A stretch of DNA of 64,000 nt from Pseudomonas saponiphila (GCF_900105185.1 NZ_FNTJ01000001.1:2190501-2254500), one strand, 5' to 3'. Positions 8,944 through 17,812 are shown, counted from the stretch's first letter. Notes: a model not told the origin generated them from the letters alone. Numbers and translations: made by a program.

Positions 8944-10107
8944 TTACCTGGTTTCGTTGAACAGTTCGCGACCGATCAGCATGCGTCGGATCTCACTGGT
9001 GCCGGCACCGATTTCGTAGAGCTTGGCGTCGCGCAGCAGGCGGCCGGCCGGGAATTCGTTGATGTAGCCGTTGCCGCCGAGAATCTGGATCGCATCCAGG
9101 GCCATCTGGGTGGCACGTTCGGCGCTGTAGAGAATCACCCCGGCGGCGTCCTTGCGGGTGGTTTCGCCGCGTTCGCAGGCCTGGGCCACCGCGTACAGGT
9201 AGGCGCGGCTGGCGTTGAGCTGGGTGTACATGTCGGCGATCTTGCCTTGGATCAGCTGGAATTCGCCGATGCTCTGGCCGAACTGCTTGCGATCGTGGAT
9301 GTAGGGCACCACCAGGTCCATGCAGGCCTGCATGATCCCGGTCGGGCCGCCGGAGAGCACCACGCGCTCGTAGTCCAGGCCGCTCATCAGCACTTTGACG
9401 CCGCCATTGAGTACGCCGAGGATGTTTTCCTCCGGTACTTCCACGTCATCGAAGAACAGCTCGCAGGTGTTGGAGCCGCGCATGCCCAGCTTGTCGAACT
9501 TGTTGCTGCGGCTGAAGCCTTTCCAGTCGCGCTCGACGATGAAAGCGGTGATGCCGTGGGGGCCTTTTTCCAGATCGGTCTTGGCGTAGATCACATAGGT
9601 GTTGGCGTCGGGGCCGTTGGTGATCCAGGTCTTGCTGCCGTTGAGCACGAAGCGGTCGCCGCGCTTGTCGGCCCGCAGCTTCATCGACACTACGTCGGAG
9701 CCGGCGTTGGGCTCGCTCATGGCCAGGGCGCCAATGTGTTCGCCGCTGATCAGCTTGGGCAGGTACTTGCTCTTCTGCTCGTGGTTGCCGTTACGGTTGA
9801 TCTGGTTCACGCAGAGGTTGGAGTGGGCACCGTAGGACAGCGCCACCGAGGCCGAGCCTCGGCTGATCTCTTCCATGGCCACCACGTGCGCCAGGTAGCC
9901 CAGGCCGGCGCCACCGTACTCTTCCGCCACGGTGATGCCCAAGAGGCCCATGTCACCGAACTTGCGCCACATGTCGGCGGGAAACAGGTTGTCGACATCG
10001 ATCTGTGCCGCCCGCGGTGCCAGCTCGGCCTTGACGAAGGCCTGGACCTGTTGGCGCAGCATGTCGATGGTTTCACCGAGGGCGAAGTTCAGGGTCGGAT
10101 AACTCAT
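8944..10107 (-). CDS. liuA: Isovaleryl-CoA dehydrogenase
   Basis: 387-residue acyl-CoA dehydrogenase. FAD/substrate motifs [36 protein letters not shown] and [15 protein letters not shown] are present, and the catalytic Glu in [15 protein letters not shown] (about residue 250) occupies the isovaleryl-CoA dehydrogenase position. The C-terminus has [34 protein letters not shown]. It oxidises isovaleryl-CoA to 3-methylcrotonyl-CoA, passing electrons to ETF. First gene of liuABCD; two LiuR-type palindromes lie 72-130 bp upstream in the region shared with the divergent acyl-CoA synthetase. Confidence 0.95.
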   Translation of the reverse strand: MSYPTLNFALGETIDMLRQQVQAFVKAELAPRAAQIDVDNLFPADMWRKFGDMGLLGITVAEEYGGAGLGYLAHVVAMEEISRGSASVALSYGAHSNLCVNQINRNGNHEQKSKYLPKLISGEHIGALAMSEPNAGSDVVSMKLRADKRGDRFVLNGSKTWITNGPDANTYVIYAKTDLEKGPHGITAFIVERDWKGFSRSNKFDKLGMRGSNTCELFFDDVEVPEENILGVLNGGVKVLMSGLDYERVVLSGGPTGIMQACMDLVVPYIHDRKQFGQSIGEFQLIQGKIADMYTQLNASRAYLYAVAQACERGETTRKDAAGVILYSAERATQMALDAIQILGGNGYINEFPAGRLLRDAKLYEIGAGTSEIRRMLIGRELFNETR

Positions 10108-10178
10108 GGCGTGGGCACCTTCACACTTGTTTTTATTGAGAGGAGGGACGTGGAGAGCGGCGCTGTCGGGCTCTCACC

Positions 10179-10194
10179 TTTACGTTAACGTAAA
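10179..10194. promoter_or_regulatory. LiuR operator 1 (liuA / acyl-CoA synthetase)
   Basis: Perfect 16-bp palindrome TTTACGTTAACGTAAA in the liuA/synthetase divergent region. Near-copies lie at 10222-10237 and upstream of liuR at 16719-16734, supporting the MerR-type LiuR as the binder. Confidence 0.75.
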
Positions 10195-10221
10195 CCTGCG
10201 ACCGAAGGCTGTCAATCGCCC

Positions 10222-10237
10222 TTTACGTAAACGTCAA
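10222..10237. promoter_or_regulatory. LiuR operator 2
   Basis: TTTACGTAAACGTCAA, an imperfect version of the palindrome, centred 43 bp (about four helical turns) from operator 1. The two could serve the two divergent promoters separately. Confidence 0.7.
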
Positions 10238-10335
10238 CTTGCGCCAGAGTAGCAGGGCTTTCGATTGGAGCCGGGCTTTTTTGCACCTTTCGCCTGGCTC
10301 CTGAACACCCACTAATAAAGACAATAGGGGTCGTC

Positions 10336-11970
10336 ATGGAACACTCGGGTTTCCAGCCGGATCGCAGTTACACCCGTGGTACGCAAGACAAGCCGTTACT
10401 CGCGCTGACCATTGGCCAGGCTTTCGACAACACTGTCGCCGCCTATCCTCAGGGCGAGGCGCTGGTGGTGCGTCATCAGCAGCTGCGTTACACCTGGCAG
10501 CAGTTGCGCGAGGCAGTGGATCTGCATGCTCGTGCGCTGCTGGCCTTGGGGCTGGATACCGGGGATCGCCTGGGAATCTGGGCGCCCAACTGCGCCCAAT
10601 GGTGCATCGCGCAACTGGCCAGCGCCAAGATCGGCGCGATCCTGGTGAACATCAACCCGGCCTATCGCAGTTCCGAGCTGGAGTATGTGCTCAAGCAGTC
10701 CGGCTGCCAGTGGCTGATCTGTGCCGGGGCGTTCAAGACTTCCGATTACCACGGCATGCTGCAGGGGCTGATCCCCGAACTGGCGGAGCAATCCATCGGC
10801 CAATTGCACTGTGAGCGCCTGCCCGAGCTGCGTGGGGTGATCAGCCTGCACGCCCAGCCACCCTCCGGCTTCCTGCCCTGGTCGCAGTTGACCGACCTGG
10901 CCGCCGGAACCACTGCCGAGCAACTGCAGGCACGCCAGGACAGCCTGGATTTCGACCAGCCGGTGAATATCCAGTACACCTCGGGTACCACGGGCTTTCC
11001 CAAGGGCGCGACCCTGAGTCACTACAACATCCTCAACAACGGTTACATGGTGGGGGAGAGCCTAGGCCTGACGGCGGCGGATCGCCTGGTGATCCCGGTG
11101 CCGCTGTACCACTGCTTCGGCATGGTCATGGGCAACCTGGGCTGTATCACCCATGGCACCACCATGATCTACCCCAACGACGCTTTCGACCCTTTGCTGA
11201 CCCTGAGCGCCGTGACCGAGGAGCGGGCGACCGGTCTGTACGGGGTGCCCACCATGTTCATTGCCCTGCTCGATCAGCCCCGGCGTGGCGAGTTCGATCT
11301 GTCGAGCCTGCGTACCGGGATCATGGCCGGCGCCACTTGCCCGATCGAGGTAATGCGTCGGGTCATCAGCGAAATGCACATGAGCGAAGTGCAGATTGCC
11401 TATGGCATGACCGAGACCAGCCCGGTGTCGTTGCAGACCGGTCCCGCCGACGACCTGGAGTTGCGGGTCACCACTGTGGGGCGTACCCAGCCCCATCTGG
11501 AGAGCAAGATCATCGACGAGGCCGGCAATGTGGTGCCGCGGGGCACTATTGGTGAACTCTGCACCCGGGGTTACAGCGTCATGCTCGGCTACTGGAACAA
11601 TCCCCAGGGCACCCTTGAATCCATCGATCAGGCGGGCTGGATGCACACCGGCGACCTGGCGACCATGAACGAGCAGGGTTATGTGTGCATCGCCGGGCGC
11701 AACAAGGACATGATCATTCGCGGTGGCGAGAACATCTACCCGCGGGAACTGGAAGAGTTCTTCTTCACCCATCCTGCCGTGGCCGATGTGCAGGTGATCG
11801 GTATTCCCTGCGCCAAGTACGGTGAGGAAATCGTCGCGTGGATCAAGTTCCATCCCGGGCATTGCGCCAATGAAGTGGAGCTGCAGGCCTGGTGCAAGGA
11901 GCGCATCGCCCATTTCAAGACGCCGCGCTACTGCGGATTTCGGAGCACCGTGACCGGCCGTTTCGGTTGA
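10336..11970 (+). pseudogene. Acyl-CoA synthetase (AMP-binding), C-terminus cut off by IS21 copy 1
   Basis: Adenylate-forming ligase. [19 protein letters not shown] (A3 P-loop, about residue 218), [10 protein letters not shown] (A5) and GWMHTGDLA...[22 protein letters not shown] (A7-A8) are intact. After Tyr532 the frame enters the IS and adds 12 foreign residues before a stop. The original last 35 codons, including the A10 motif TGKIQKFRMR with the catalytic lysine, lie beyond the IS at 14580-14687; the original protein was 567 residues. The shortened product should be unable to adenylate acids efficiently. Divergent from liuA and behind the same LiuR-type operators, so it probably activated isovalerate or related branched acids for the Liu pathway. 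Confidence 0.9.
11925..11931. repeat. Target-site duplication of IS copy 1, left
   Basis: GCGCTAC, matching 14573-14579 on the other side of the IS. Confidence 0.9.
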
Positions 11971-12156
11971 TCGTGACCGGTCATTTCGCTAACGCGTGAC
12001 CGCTCATTTCGGTAGCAACGTGACCGATTTTCCGCCTGTTCCGAAACAGGTGGTCACGGCTTACCGAAATCGCCGGTCACGACTTAGCGAAAGCCTTCCC
12101 CTTCGTTGCGCATGACCTGATGCGCCGCCATCCTCGACCGATTTCGGGAGAGGAAG

Positions 12157-13842
12157 ATGGCGGCGCCGCGAGTAGCCATGCGAAACATCAAAGAATGTCT
12201 GCGCCTCAAGTTTGAGGCCGGCTTGTCCCACGAGAAGATTGCCCGTGCCTTGCAGCTGTCCAAGGGCGTGGTTAGCAAGTACATCGCGGCGGCGCGGGTG
12301 GCCGGGCTGGACTGGCCGGCGCTGGTGGCCATGGACGAGGCCGCGCTGGCGGCCGCCTTGTTTGCACCGACGTCGACGAACAAGCCGCGCGGTGAGCGAG
12401 TGCTGCCCGATGTGCTGAGCATCCACCGCGAGTTGCGACGCAAGGGCGTGACCTTGCAGCTGCTGTGGGAGGAATATCTCGCCGCGCATGCGGGCCAGCC
12501 GACCTACCGCTACACCCAGTTCGTCGAGCACTACCGGCGCTACGCCCAGACGCTCAAACGTTCGATGCGTCAGCTGCACCGTGCGGGCGAGAAGCTATTC
12601 ATCGACTATGCCGGGCCGACGCTGCCGGTGGTCGACCCGGCCACCGGCGAAGTGCGCCGGGCGCACATCTTCGTCGCCGCCCTGGGCGCCTCGAATTACA
12701 CCTATGCCTGCGCGACGCCAGGCGAAACCCAGGTGGACTGGCTGACCTCGCTGGGCCAGGCTCTGACCTACTTTGGCGGCGTGCCGGAAATGGTTGTGCC
12801 GGACAATCCGCGCGCCCTGGTCGCCCAGCCGGATCGCTACGAGCCGGGCCTGAACCGGGCCACGCTGGAGTGCGCGCGTCATTACCAGACGGTGATCCTG
12901 CCGGCACGGCCACGCAAGCCTCAGGACAAGGCCAAGGCCGAGGTGGCGGTGCAGGTGGTCGAGCGCTGGATCATGGCGCGGCTGCGCCATCGGCAGTTCT
13001 TCAGCCTGCATGCGCTTAACCAGGCCATCGCCGAGCTGCTGGAGGATCTGAATCGGCGCCCGTTCAAGCGGCTCGATGGCTGCCGGCGCGACTGGTTCGA
13101 GCGCCTGGATCGCCCGGCCTTGCGAGCGCTGCCGGTGCATCCCTACGAGGTCGCCACCTTCAAGCGCTGCAAGGTCAGCATCGACTACCACATCGAGGTC
13201 AATGGCAGCTTCTACAGCGTGCCCTCCGCCCTGGCCCGGCAGAACGTGGACGTGCGACTGACGGCACACACCCTGGAAGTGCTGCATGGCAACCGGCGGG
13301 TGGCCAGCCACCTGCTGCTGGGGCGACGCGGCGCTTACAGTACCCAGCGCGAGCACATGCCCGCGGCGCACCAGGCGCATCGCGAATGGACGCCACAACG
13401 CCTGCTCGACTGGGGCGCGCGGATCGGCCCCTACACGCGCCAACTGATCGATCACCAACTGACCCACAAGCCGCACCCGGAGATGGGCTACCGCGCCTGC
13501 CTCGGCCTGCTCTCGCTGGCCCGGCGCTATGGCAATGCACGCCTGGAAGCCGCTGCCGAACGTGCCGTACACCTGCGCGCCTTCACCGGGCGCAGCGTGC
13601 GCAACCTGCTCCAGCAAGGCCTGGATCAACAGCCGCTGCCCCAGCGTGCCGCCGAAACGACCTTACCCGGCGACCACGAGAACGTCCGTGGCGCCGACTA
13701 CTACCAACCCCCGCAACAGGAGCTGTTCGATGATGCCGCAACACACCCTGAATCAACTGCACCAGCTACGCCTGGACGGCATGGCCCGCGCCCTGGAAGA
13801 GCAATGGACGCTGCCGGCCAGCCACAGCCTGAGCTTCGATGA
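12157..13842 (+). CDS. istA: IS21 transposase IstA, copy 1
   Basis: 561 residues. An N-terminal helix-turn-helix (about 6-45, [27 protein letters not shown]) precedes a DDE integrase core with D in KLFIDYAG (about 148), D in [10 protein letters not shown] (about 212) and E in [14 protein letters not shown] (about 265). A C-terminal beta-rich DNA-binding domain follows ([14 protein letters not shown]). It cuts and joins IS ends together with IstB. The frame runs 113 bases into istB; the last 40 or so residues, rich in Pro/Gly/Arg, look like read-through of the istB start and may not be functional. Confidence 0.95.
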   Translation: MAAPRVAMRNIKECLRLKFEAGLSHEKIARALQLSKGVVSKYIAAARVAGLDWPALVAMDEAALAAALFAPTSTNKPRGERVLPDVLSIHRELRRKGVTLQLLWEEYLAAHAGQPTYRYTQFVEHYRRYAQTLKRSMRQLHRAGEKLFIDYAGPTLPVVDPATGEVRRAHIFVAALGASNYTYACATPGETQVDWLTSLGQALTYFGGVPEMVVPDNPRALVAQPDRYEPGLNRATLECARHYQTVILPARPRKPQDKAKAEVAVQVVERWIMARLRHRQFFSLHALNQAIAELLEDLNRRPFKRLDGCRRDWFERLDRPALRALPVHPYEVATFKRCKVSIDYHIEVNGSFYSVPSALARQNVDVRLTAHTLEVLHGNRRVASHLLLGRRGAYSTQREHMPAAHQAHREWTPQRLLDWGARIGPYTRQLIDHQLTHKPHPEMGYRACLGLLSLARRYGNARLEAAAERAVHLRAFTGRSVRNLLQQGLDQQPLPQRAAETTLPGDHENVRGADYYQPPQQELFDDAATHPESTAPATPGRHGPRPGRAMDAAGQPQPELR

Positions 13843-14479
13843 ACGCCTCGGCCTACTGCTCGACCGCGAACTGGCCTGGCGTGACAACCAGCGCCTGGTA
13901 CGGCTGCGCAAGAAGGCCAAGCTCAAGTACGCCAACGCCTGCCTGGAAGATCTCGACCGCCGCACCGGACGCGCCCTGGACGAGCGTCTGATCGCCACCC
14001 TGGCCAGTGGCGACTGGATCCGCCAGCAGCACAACCTGCTGCTGACCGGCCCGACCGGTGCCGGCAAAACCTGGCTGGCCTGCGCCCTGGGCAACCAGGC
14101 CTGCCGCCAGGGCTATAGCACCCTGTACCTGCGCACCCCGCGCCTGCTGGAACAACTGCGCATCGCTCATGGCGACGGCAGCTTCGGCCGTACCCTGCAA
14201 CAGCTGGCAAAGGTCGACGTCCTGGTGCTGGACGACTGGGCGCTAGCCCCGCTGGAGGAAGGAGCCCGGCATGACCTGCTGGAGGTGATCGACGACCGCG
14301 CTGGCAGCCGCTCCACCATCCTGACGAGCCAACTGCCCATCGAGCACTGGCACGGCTGGATCAACGACCCGACCCTGGCCGATGCCATCCTCGACCGCCT
14401 GGTGCACAACGCCTACCGACTGACGATGAAAGGCGAGTCGCTGCGCCGAAAAAAAGCCGAGGAACAAGCCGCATCGTGA
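13730..14479 (+). CDS. istB: IS21 helper ATPase IstB, copy 1
   Basis: 249-residue AAA+ ATPase of the IstB/DnaC type. Walker [12 protein letters not shown] (about residue 105), Walker [11 protein letters not shown] (about 165), and the C-terminal [27 protein letters not shown] segment characteristic of IstB. It selects target DNA and stimulates IstA. I chose the ATG at 13730 because AGGAG sits 7 bases upstream and the MPQHTLNQL start matches the family; an earlier in-frame start would add 67 implausible residues antiparallel to nothing known. It overlaps istA by 113 bases. Confidence 0.93.
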   Translation: MMPQHTLNQLHQLRLDGMARALEEQWTLPASHSLSFDERLGLLLDRELAWRDNQRLVRLRKKAKLKYANACLEDLDRRTGRALDERLIATLASGDWIRQQHNLLLTGPTGAGKTWLACALGNQACRQGYSTLYLRTPRLLEQLRIAHGDGSFGRTLQQLAKVDVLVLDDWALAPLEEGARHDLLEVIDDRAGSRSTILTSQLPIEHWHGWINDPTLADAILDRLVHNAYRLTMKGESLRRKKAEEQAAS

Positions 14480-14572
14480 CCGATGCGATTACAATCCAGA
14501 ACCCGCGCAACCGGGGTGGAAGCACCGGTCACGTATTAGCGAAACGCTCGGTCACGTTCACCGAAATCCGCA

Positions 14573-14579
14573 GCGCTAC
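14573..14579. repeat. Target-site duplication of IS copy 1, right
   Basis: GCGCTAC, identical to 11925-11931. Removing the IS and one copy restores the synthetase frame exactly. Confidence 0.9.
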
Positions 14580-14687
14580 TTCAAGTTCGTTGAGGAATTT
14601 CCGATGACGGTGACCGGCAAGATCCAGAAATTCCGCATGCGCGAGATCAGCATCGAGGAGCTGCGCGAGCAGGTGGGTAAGGTCTGA
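14580..14687 (+). pseudogene. Detached 3' end of the acyl-CoA synthetase
   Basis: Thirty-five codons in the original frame: FKFVEEFPMTVTGKIQ, then KFRMREISIEELREQVGKV and a stop. This holds the A10 lysine motif of adenylate-forming enzymes. It has no start codon or ribosome binding site of its own and is untranslated unless ribosomes reach it from the IS. Confidence 0.9.
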
Positions 14688-14764
14688 GCCTTGCTGGGGC
14701 GTGCATCTGTACCGGTGCACGCTTTTGGGGCGAGGAAGGGCGGGTAAAGTCGAATCGCGAAAAG

Positions 14765-15143
14765 CACAAAGGGGAGCCGAAGCTCCCCTTTAATGTGTCG
14801 TTGCGTGCTCTTTTTTTATTATTGAGGGGCGGTCTGTTGTTGTTTTTGGCAACCGTGGCCCTTTGCTGCTGTTTTGGGTGATCCCCATCCGGGATCAAGA
14901 GCAAACGTATTTTTTTGAGCGCTGATCCAATGTGTCGCCAGGGCGATCCAACCAGTTCGGGAGCTACCTCAGGGTAGTTTTATTGTTCTCTGACCGGTTG
15001 CGGGTGGCTCTTGCAAGCCCTCCTGCACACTACATCCTCTCCAAAAAAATCTGTTAGCTGCGTCTCTGTCGTGTTGTTTTTGTTATGTCAGAGTCGTTAC
15101 GTCTTATTTTTATTAGGTTTGCTGCTTTTTATTCTTGTTATGC
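14765..15143 (-). ncRNA. crcY: CrcY-type small RNA (Hfq/Crc-sequestering)
   Basis: About 375 nt on the minus strand between liuE and the synthetase. Read 5' to 3' it has repeated A-rich Hfq-binding (CA) motifs: AACAAGAATAAAAA, AATAAAAATAAGA, AACAAAAACAACA, GAACAATAAAA, AAAAACAACAACA and AATAATAAAAAAA. It ends in the GGGGAGC-UUCG-GCUCCCC hairpin. A sigma-54 promoter sits at its start. In P. putida crcY lies beside mvaB/liuE, is about 370 nt, and is activated by CbrB with RpoN to titrate Hfq/Crc and relieve carbon catabolite repression. Position, length, motifs and promoter all agree. Confidence 0.88.
14768..14791 (-). terminator. Terminator shared by CrcY and the synthetase
   Basis: AAAGGGGAGC-CGAA-GCTCCCCTTT, a 10-bp stem with a stable tetraloop. 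It lies 80 bases after the synthetase stop on the plus strand and ends the CrcY RNA on the minus strand. Confidence 0.8.
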
Positions 15144-15152
15144 CATAGAGAT

Positions 15153-15168
15153 AGCAGAAGCCGTGCCA
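15153..15168 (-). promoter_or_regulatory. Sigma-54 promoter of CrcY
   Basis: Minus strand TGGCACGGCTTCTGCT: GG at -24 and GC at -12 separated by exactly 10 nt, near-consensus for RpoN. Predicted start near 15143. Confidence 0.85.
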
Positions 15169-15251
15169 ACTTTTTAAAATCCTTTTAAATCAATAACTTG
15201 ATGATTTTGTAGGACAACCTGTGCTGCAAGAAAATCGACAAACTGTTTCCG

Positions 15252-15291
15252 TGTTACTCGTTCCAGCCGCGGTTCAGAGCGGCCGGTAACA
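15252..15291. promoter_or_regulatory. Candidate CbrB enhancer sites upstream of CrcY
   Basis: TGTTAC (15252-15257) and GTAACA (15286-15291) form inverted half-sites about 110-150 bp upstream of the CrcY start, a normal distance for a sigma-54 activator. I associate TGTTAC/GTAACA with CbrB from memory; treat as inference. They partly overlap the liuE downstream hairpin. Confidence 0.5.
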
Positions 15292-15300
15292 CCCGGCCGC
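15279..15300 (-). terminator. GC-rich hairpin after liuE
   Basis: GCGGCCGG-TAACAC-CCGGCCGC, an 8-bp perfect stem 9 bases after the liuE stop. There is no T-run, so it is at best a weak or Rho-linked terminator. Confidence 0.4.
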
Positions 15301-15308
15301 ACATTGGC

Positions 15309-16208
15309 TCATCCGGCGTTACGTGCCTTGGCCACCCGGGAACCGCTGGGACGCCCCAGTACCGCGCAGATCTGCCGGCCAGCGTCGATCAGGCGGTCCA
15401 TGTCGATACCCGTGTGAATGCCCAGACCGTTGAGCAGGTACAGCACGTCTTCGGTGGCAACGTTACCGCTGGCGCCATTGGCATAGGGGCAGCCGCCGAG
15501 GCCAGCGATCGAGCTGTCGAACACCGCGATGCCCTCCAGCAGGCTGGCGTAGACGTTGGCCAGGGCCTGGCCATAGGTGTCGTGAAAGTGACCGGCGAGC
15601 TTGTCCCGTGGCACCTGGGCACCCACCACGTCGAACAGGTTGCGGGTGGCGCCGGCGGTGCCGGTGCCGATGGTGTCACCCAGGGACACCTCATAGCAGC
15701 CCATGGCATAGAGTTCGCGGGCTACCAGGGCGACTTGTTCCGCAGCCACTTGGCCTTCATAAGGACAGCCCAGTACGCAGGACACGTAGCCGCGCACGCT
15801 GATCCCGTGCTGTTTGGCCGCGTCCATGATCGGTACGAAGCGCTCCAGGCTCTCGCTAATGGAGCAATTGATGTTGCGCTGGGAGAACGACTCCGACGCG
15901 GCGGCGAACACCGCGACTTCCTTGACTCCCGCTGCCAGAGCGTCCTCGAAGCCCCGTAGGTTCGGCGCCAGCGCGCCGTAGACTACCCCCGGCTTGCGCT
16001 GGATGCGGGCAAACACTTCGGCCGAGCCGGCCATCTGCGGCACCCACTTGGGCGAGACGAAACTGCCGACTTCTATATAGCCCAGGCCCGCTGCGGTCAG
16101 CGCGTCGACCAGTTGCACCTTGTCGTCGACGCTGATGCGCAGGGCTTCGTTCTGCAGGCCATCGCGGGGGCCGACTTCGATCAGGCGTACATGGCTGGGG
16201 AGTGACAT
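15309..16208 (-). CDS. liuE: Hydroxymethylglutaryl-CoA lyase
   Basis: 299 residues, TIM-barrel lyase of the HMGL-like family. N-terminal VGPRDGLQNE holds catalytic Arg and Asp. SCVLGCPYEGQV and GHFHDTYGQALAN supply metal and active-site groups, and GLGGCPYANGASGNVATEDV is the HMG-CoA lyase signature with the active-site Cys. It splits HMG-CoA into acetoacetate and acetyl-CoA, the last Liu step. It follows liuR by 63 bases on the same strand, so liuR-liuE is an operon separate from liuABCD, which lies about 5 kb away across the IS. Confidence 0.95.
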   Translation of the reverse strand: MSLPSHVRLIEVGPRDGLQNEALRISVDDKVQLVDALTAAGLGYIEVGSFVSPKWVPQMAGSAEVFARIQRKPGVVYGALAPNLRGFEDALAAGVKEVAVFAAASESFSQRNINCSISESLERFVPIMDAAKQHGISVRGYVSCVLGCPYEGQVAAEQVALVARELYAMGCYEVSLGDTIGTGTAGATRNLFDVVGAQVPRDKLAGHFHDTYGQALANVYASLLEGIAVFDSSIAGLGGCPYANGASGNVATEDVLYLLNGLGIHTGIDMDRLIDAGRQICAVLGRPSGSRVAKARNAG

Positions 16209-16271
16209 ACAGGTTCACCTTCTAATGGAGGAGGGCGGTTGCCGGCGCGAGCCGCGCAGGTGTCCCGGGGA

Positions 16272-16688
16272 TTATTGGGCAGGGTGCTTCTGGTTCTGGA
16301 GGGTCTGTTGCAGTGCCTGGGTGCAGCGCTCTTCGGCGGTGTCCAGTTCCAGCTTCATCTGTTCGATGTCGAGCAACTGCTGTTCAAGCTGCTCACGGCG
16401 CTCGCTGATCTTGGCCAGCATGCTGTGCAACTGTTTGAGGTTGCCGCTGCTGGGGTCATAGAGTTCGATCAGTTCACGGCATTCGGCCAGGGAAAAACCG
16501 ATGCGCTTGCCCCGCAGGATCAGCTTCAGGCTGACCTTGTCCCGGGGTGAGTAGATGCGTTCCTGACCGCGGCGCTCGGGGGCCAGCAGGCCTTGTTCTT
16601 CATAGAAGCGGATGGCCCGGGTGGTGATGTCGAGCTCGCGGGCGAGGTCGGAGATGCTGTAGGTCTGACTGCTCATGGAGGCGCTCAA
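16272..16688 (-). CDS. liuR: MerR-family regulator of leucine catabolism
   Basis: 138 residues: MerR-type winged HTH (about 9-75; SISDLARELDITTRAIRFYEEQGLLAPERRGQERIYSPRD) followed by a coiled-coil dimerisation helix (about 85-125, KISERREQLEQQLLDIEQMKLELD). It lacks metal-binding cysteines and fits the LiuR/AtuR-neighbour acyl-metabolism group. It precedes liuE, and a TTTACGTATACGTCAA palindrome lies 31 bp upstream of its start, matching the sites before liuA. So it probably represses itself and both liu operons. An alternative start four codons downstream (MSSQTYS) is possible. Confidence 0.92.
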   Translation of the reverse strand: MSASMSSQTYSISDLARELDITTRAIRFYEEQGLLAPERRGQERIYSPRDKVSLKLILRGKRIGFSLAECRELIELYDPSSGNLKQLHSMLAKISERREQLEQQLLDIEQMKLELDTAEERCTQALQQTLQNQKHPAQ

Positions 16689-16718
16689 GGTGGGACTTGG
16701 CGCTAAGCTAAAGGCAGG

Positions 16719-16734
16719 TTTACGTATACGTCAA
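16719..16734. promoter_or_regulatory. LiuR operator 3 (liuR-liuE promoter)
   Basis: TTTACGTATACGTCAA, same family as the two sites at 10179 and 10222; suggests autoregulation. Confidence 0.7.
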
Positions 16735-16755
16735 GCAATCCGCTCCTATCCCGTG

Positions 16756-16794
16756 CGCCGGCAAGCCGACTCCTGCTGTGAGGGCTTGCCGGCG
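16756..16794. repeat. REP element
   Basis: CGCCGGCAAGCC (16756-16767) and GGCTTGCCGGCG (16783-16794), a 12-bp inverted repeat with 15-nt loop. It carries the GGCTTGCCGGCG core typical of Pseudomonas REPs and lies between liuR and the lysR-type gene. Confidence 0.75.
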
Positions 16795-16799
16795 AGGGG

Positions 16800-17735
16800 T
16801 CAGGCGGTCTGCTGGTCGAGCTTCTTTTCGTAGGCGCTCACCTGTTGGCACAACTCGATTATCTGCTCGCGCATCCAGCGGTTGGCCGGGTCCTGGTCGG
16901 TGCTTTCGTGCCAATACAAGTGGGTTTCCACGGGCGGTACGTCATTGACCGGCAGATTGAAGGCCTGCAGGTCGTGGCGCCGGGCAAAGCGCTCCGGCAC
17001 GGTCATGACCATGTCGGTCTGTTGCAGCACTTGGGAGGCCATCAGGTAGTGCTGGGAGCGCAGGGCGATCTTGCGCTGGATGCCCATCTTGCCCAGGGCC
17101 AGGTCGACATGGCCCAGGCCGCTGCGACGGCTGGAGATATGGATGTGGGTCAGCGACAGGTAATCGTCCAGGGTGAATTTTTCCTTGCCCGCCAGGGGGT
17201 GGCCCTTGCGCATGGCGCACACGTAACGGTCTTCCATGAGCTTGACATGGCGCACTTGCGGGTCGGTGTTGAGGGGGGCATCCACGGCAAAGTCCAGGCG
17301 CCCGGCCGCCAGTTCCTTGGTGGTTTCCCGGCGCTTGGACAGGAAGCTCTCGATGATCACCGCCGGTGCCAGGCGGCGCAGGCGCTGGAACAGCGGCGGC
17401 AGGATCACTGCCTCGGTCAGGTCGGTCATGCTGATGCGGTAGGTCTTGACCGCTTGCAGTGGGTTGAAAATCCGACTTTCCTGGACTGAAACCCGCAGTA
17501 GCGACAAGGCATTGCGCACCGGACCGATGATGTTCTGTGCCATGGGAGTGGGCACCATGCCCTGGGCGGTCCTGACGAACAGCGGATCGTTGAAGGTCTC
17601 GCGCAGACGCGCCAGGGCGTTGGACACTGCCGGCTGGGTGATGCCGACGATCTGCCCGGCGCGGGTCAGGTTGGCTTCGGTGTAGATCGCGTCGAAAACG
17701 ATGAAGAGGTTGAGGTCGACCTTGCTCAGATTCAT
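16800..17735 (-). CDS. LysR-family transcriptional regulator
   Basis: 311 residues. N-terminal winged HTH (about 6-65, DLNLFIVFDAIYTEANLTRAGQIVGITQPAVSNALARLRETFNDPLFVR) and a C-terminal periplasmic-binding-like effector domain (about 95-300). DLNLFIVFDAI plus GMVPTPMAQ resembles the NodD/LeuO branch. It is divergent from an acyl-CoA dehydrogenase with a 180-bp shared region, so it most likely controls that gene. Effector unknown; an acyl-CoA or fatty acid is plausible from the neighbour. Confidence 0.88.
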   Translation of the reverse strand: MNLSKVDLNLFIVFDAIYTEANLTRAGQIVGITQPAVSNALARLRETFNDPLFVRTAQGMVPTPMAQNIIGPVRNALSLLRVSVQESRIFNPLQAVKTYRISMTDLTEAVILPPLFQRLRRLAPAVIIESFLSKRRETTKELAAGRLDFAVDAPLNTDPQVRHVKLMEDRYVCAMRKGHPLAGKEKFTLDDYLSLTHIHISSRRSGLGHVDLALGKMGIQRKIALRSQHYLMASQVLQQTDMVMTVPERFARRHDLQAFNLPVNDVPPVETHLYWHESTDQDPANRWMREQIIELCQQVSAYEKKLDQQTA

Positions 17736-17796
17736 GGCGCTGCACTCTTATTGTTAGGGCCTGTGAGGGAGGCTCGGAAGCCTTGCGGATCAGTCG

Positions 17797-17812
17797 ATCA
17801 TATATCGGTGAT
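17797..17812. promoter_or_regulatory. Possible LysR-regulator binding site
   Basis: ATCA-N8-TGAT dyad in the AT-rich divergent region between the LysR gene and the acyl-CoA dehydrogenase. It is weak and short; listed as a candidate only. Confidence 0.25.

Larger units (their letters stand above)
11932..14572 (+). mobile_element. IS21-family insertion sequence, copy 1 (2641 bp)
   Basis: Ends in the perfect 12-bp inverted repeat TGCGGATTTCGG/CCGAAATCCGCA with TG...CA termini and is flanked by a 7-bp duplication. It carries istA and istB. Internal end repeats CGTGACCG start at 11949, 11972, 11995 and 12019 (23-24 bp period) on the left. Reverse copies lie at 12074-12081 and, at the right end, at 14526 and 14549 (23 bp apart). 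Such repeated sites near both ends are the usual IstA binding sites. Compared with copy 2 it has one extra 23-bp unit and two base changes (12030, 14419), so both insertions are recent. Confidence 0.97.
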
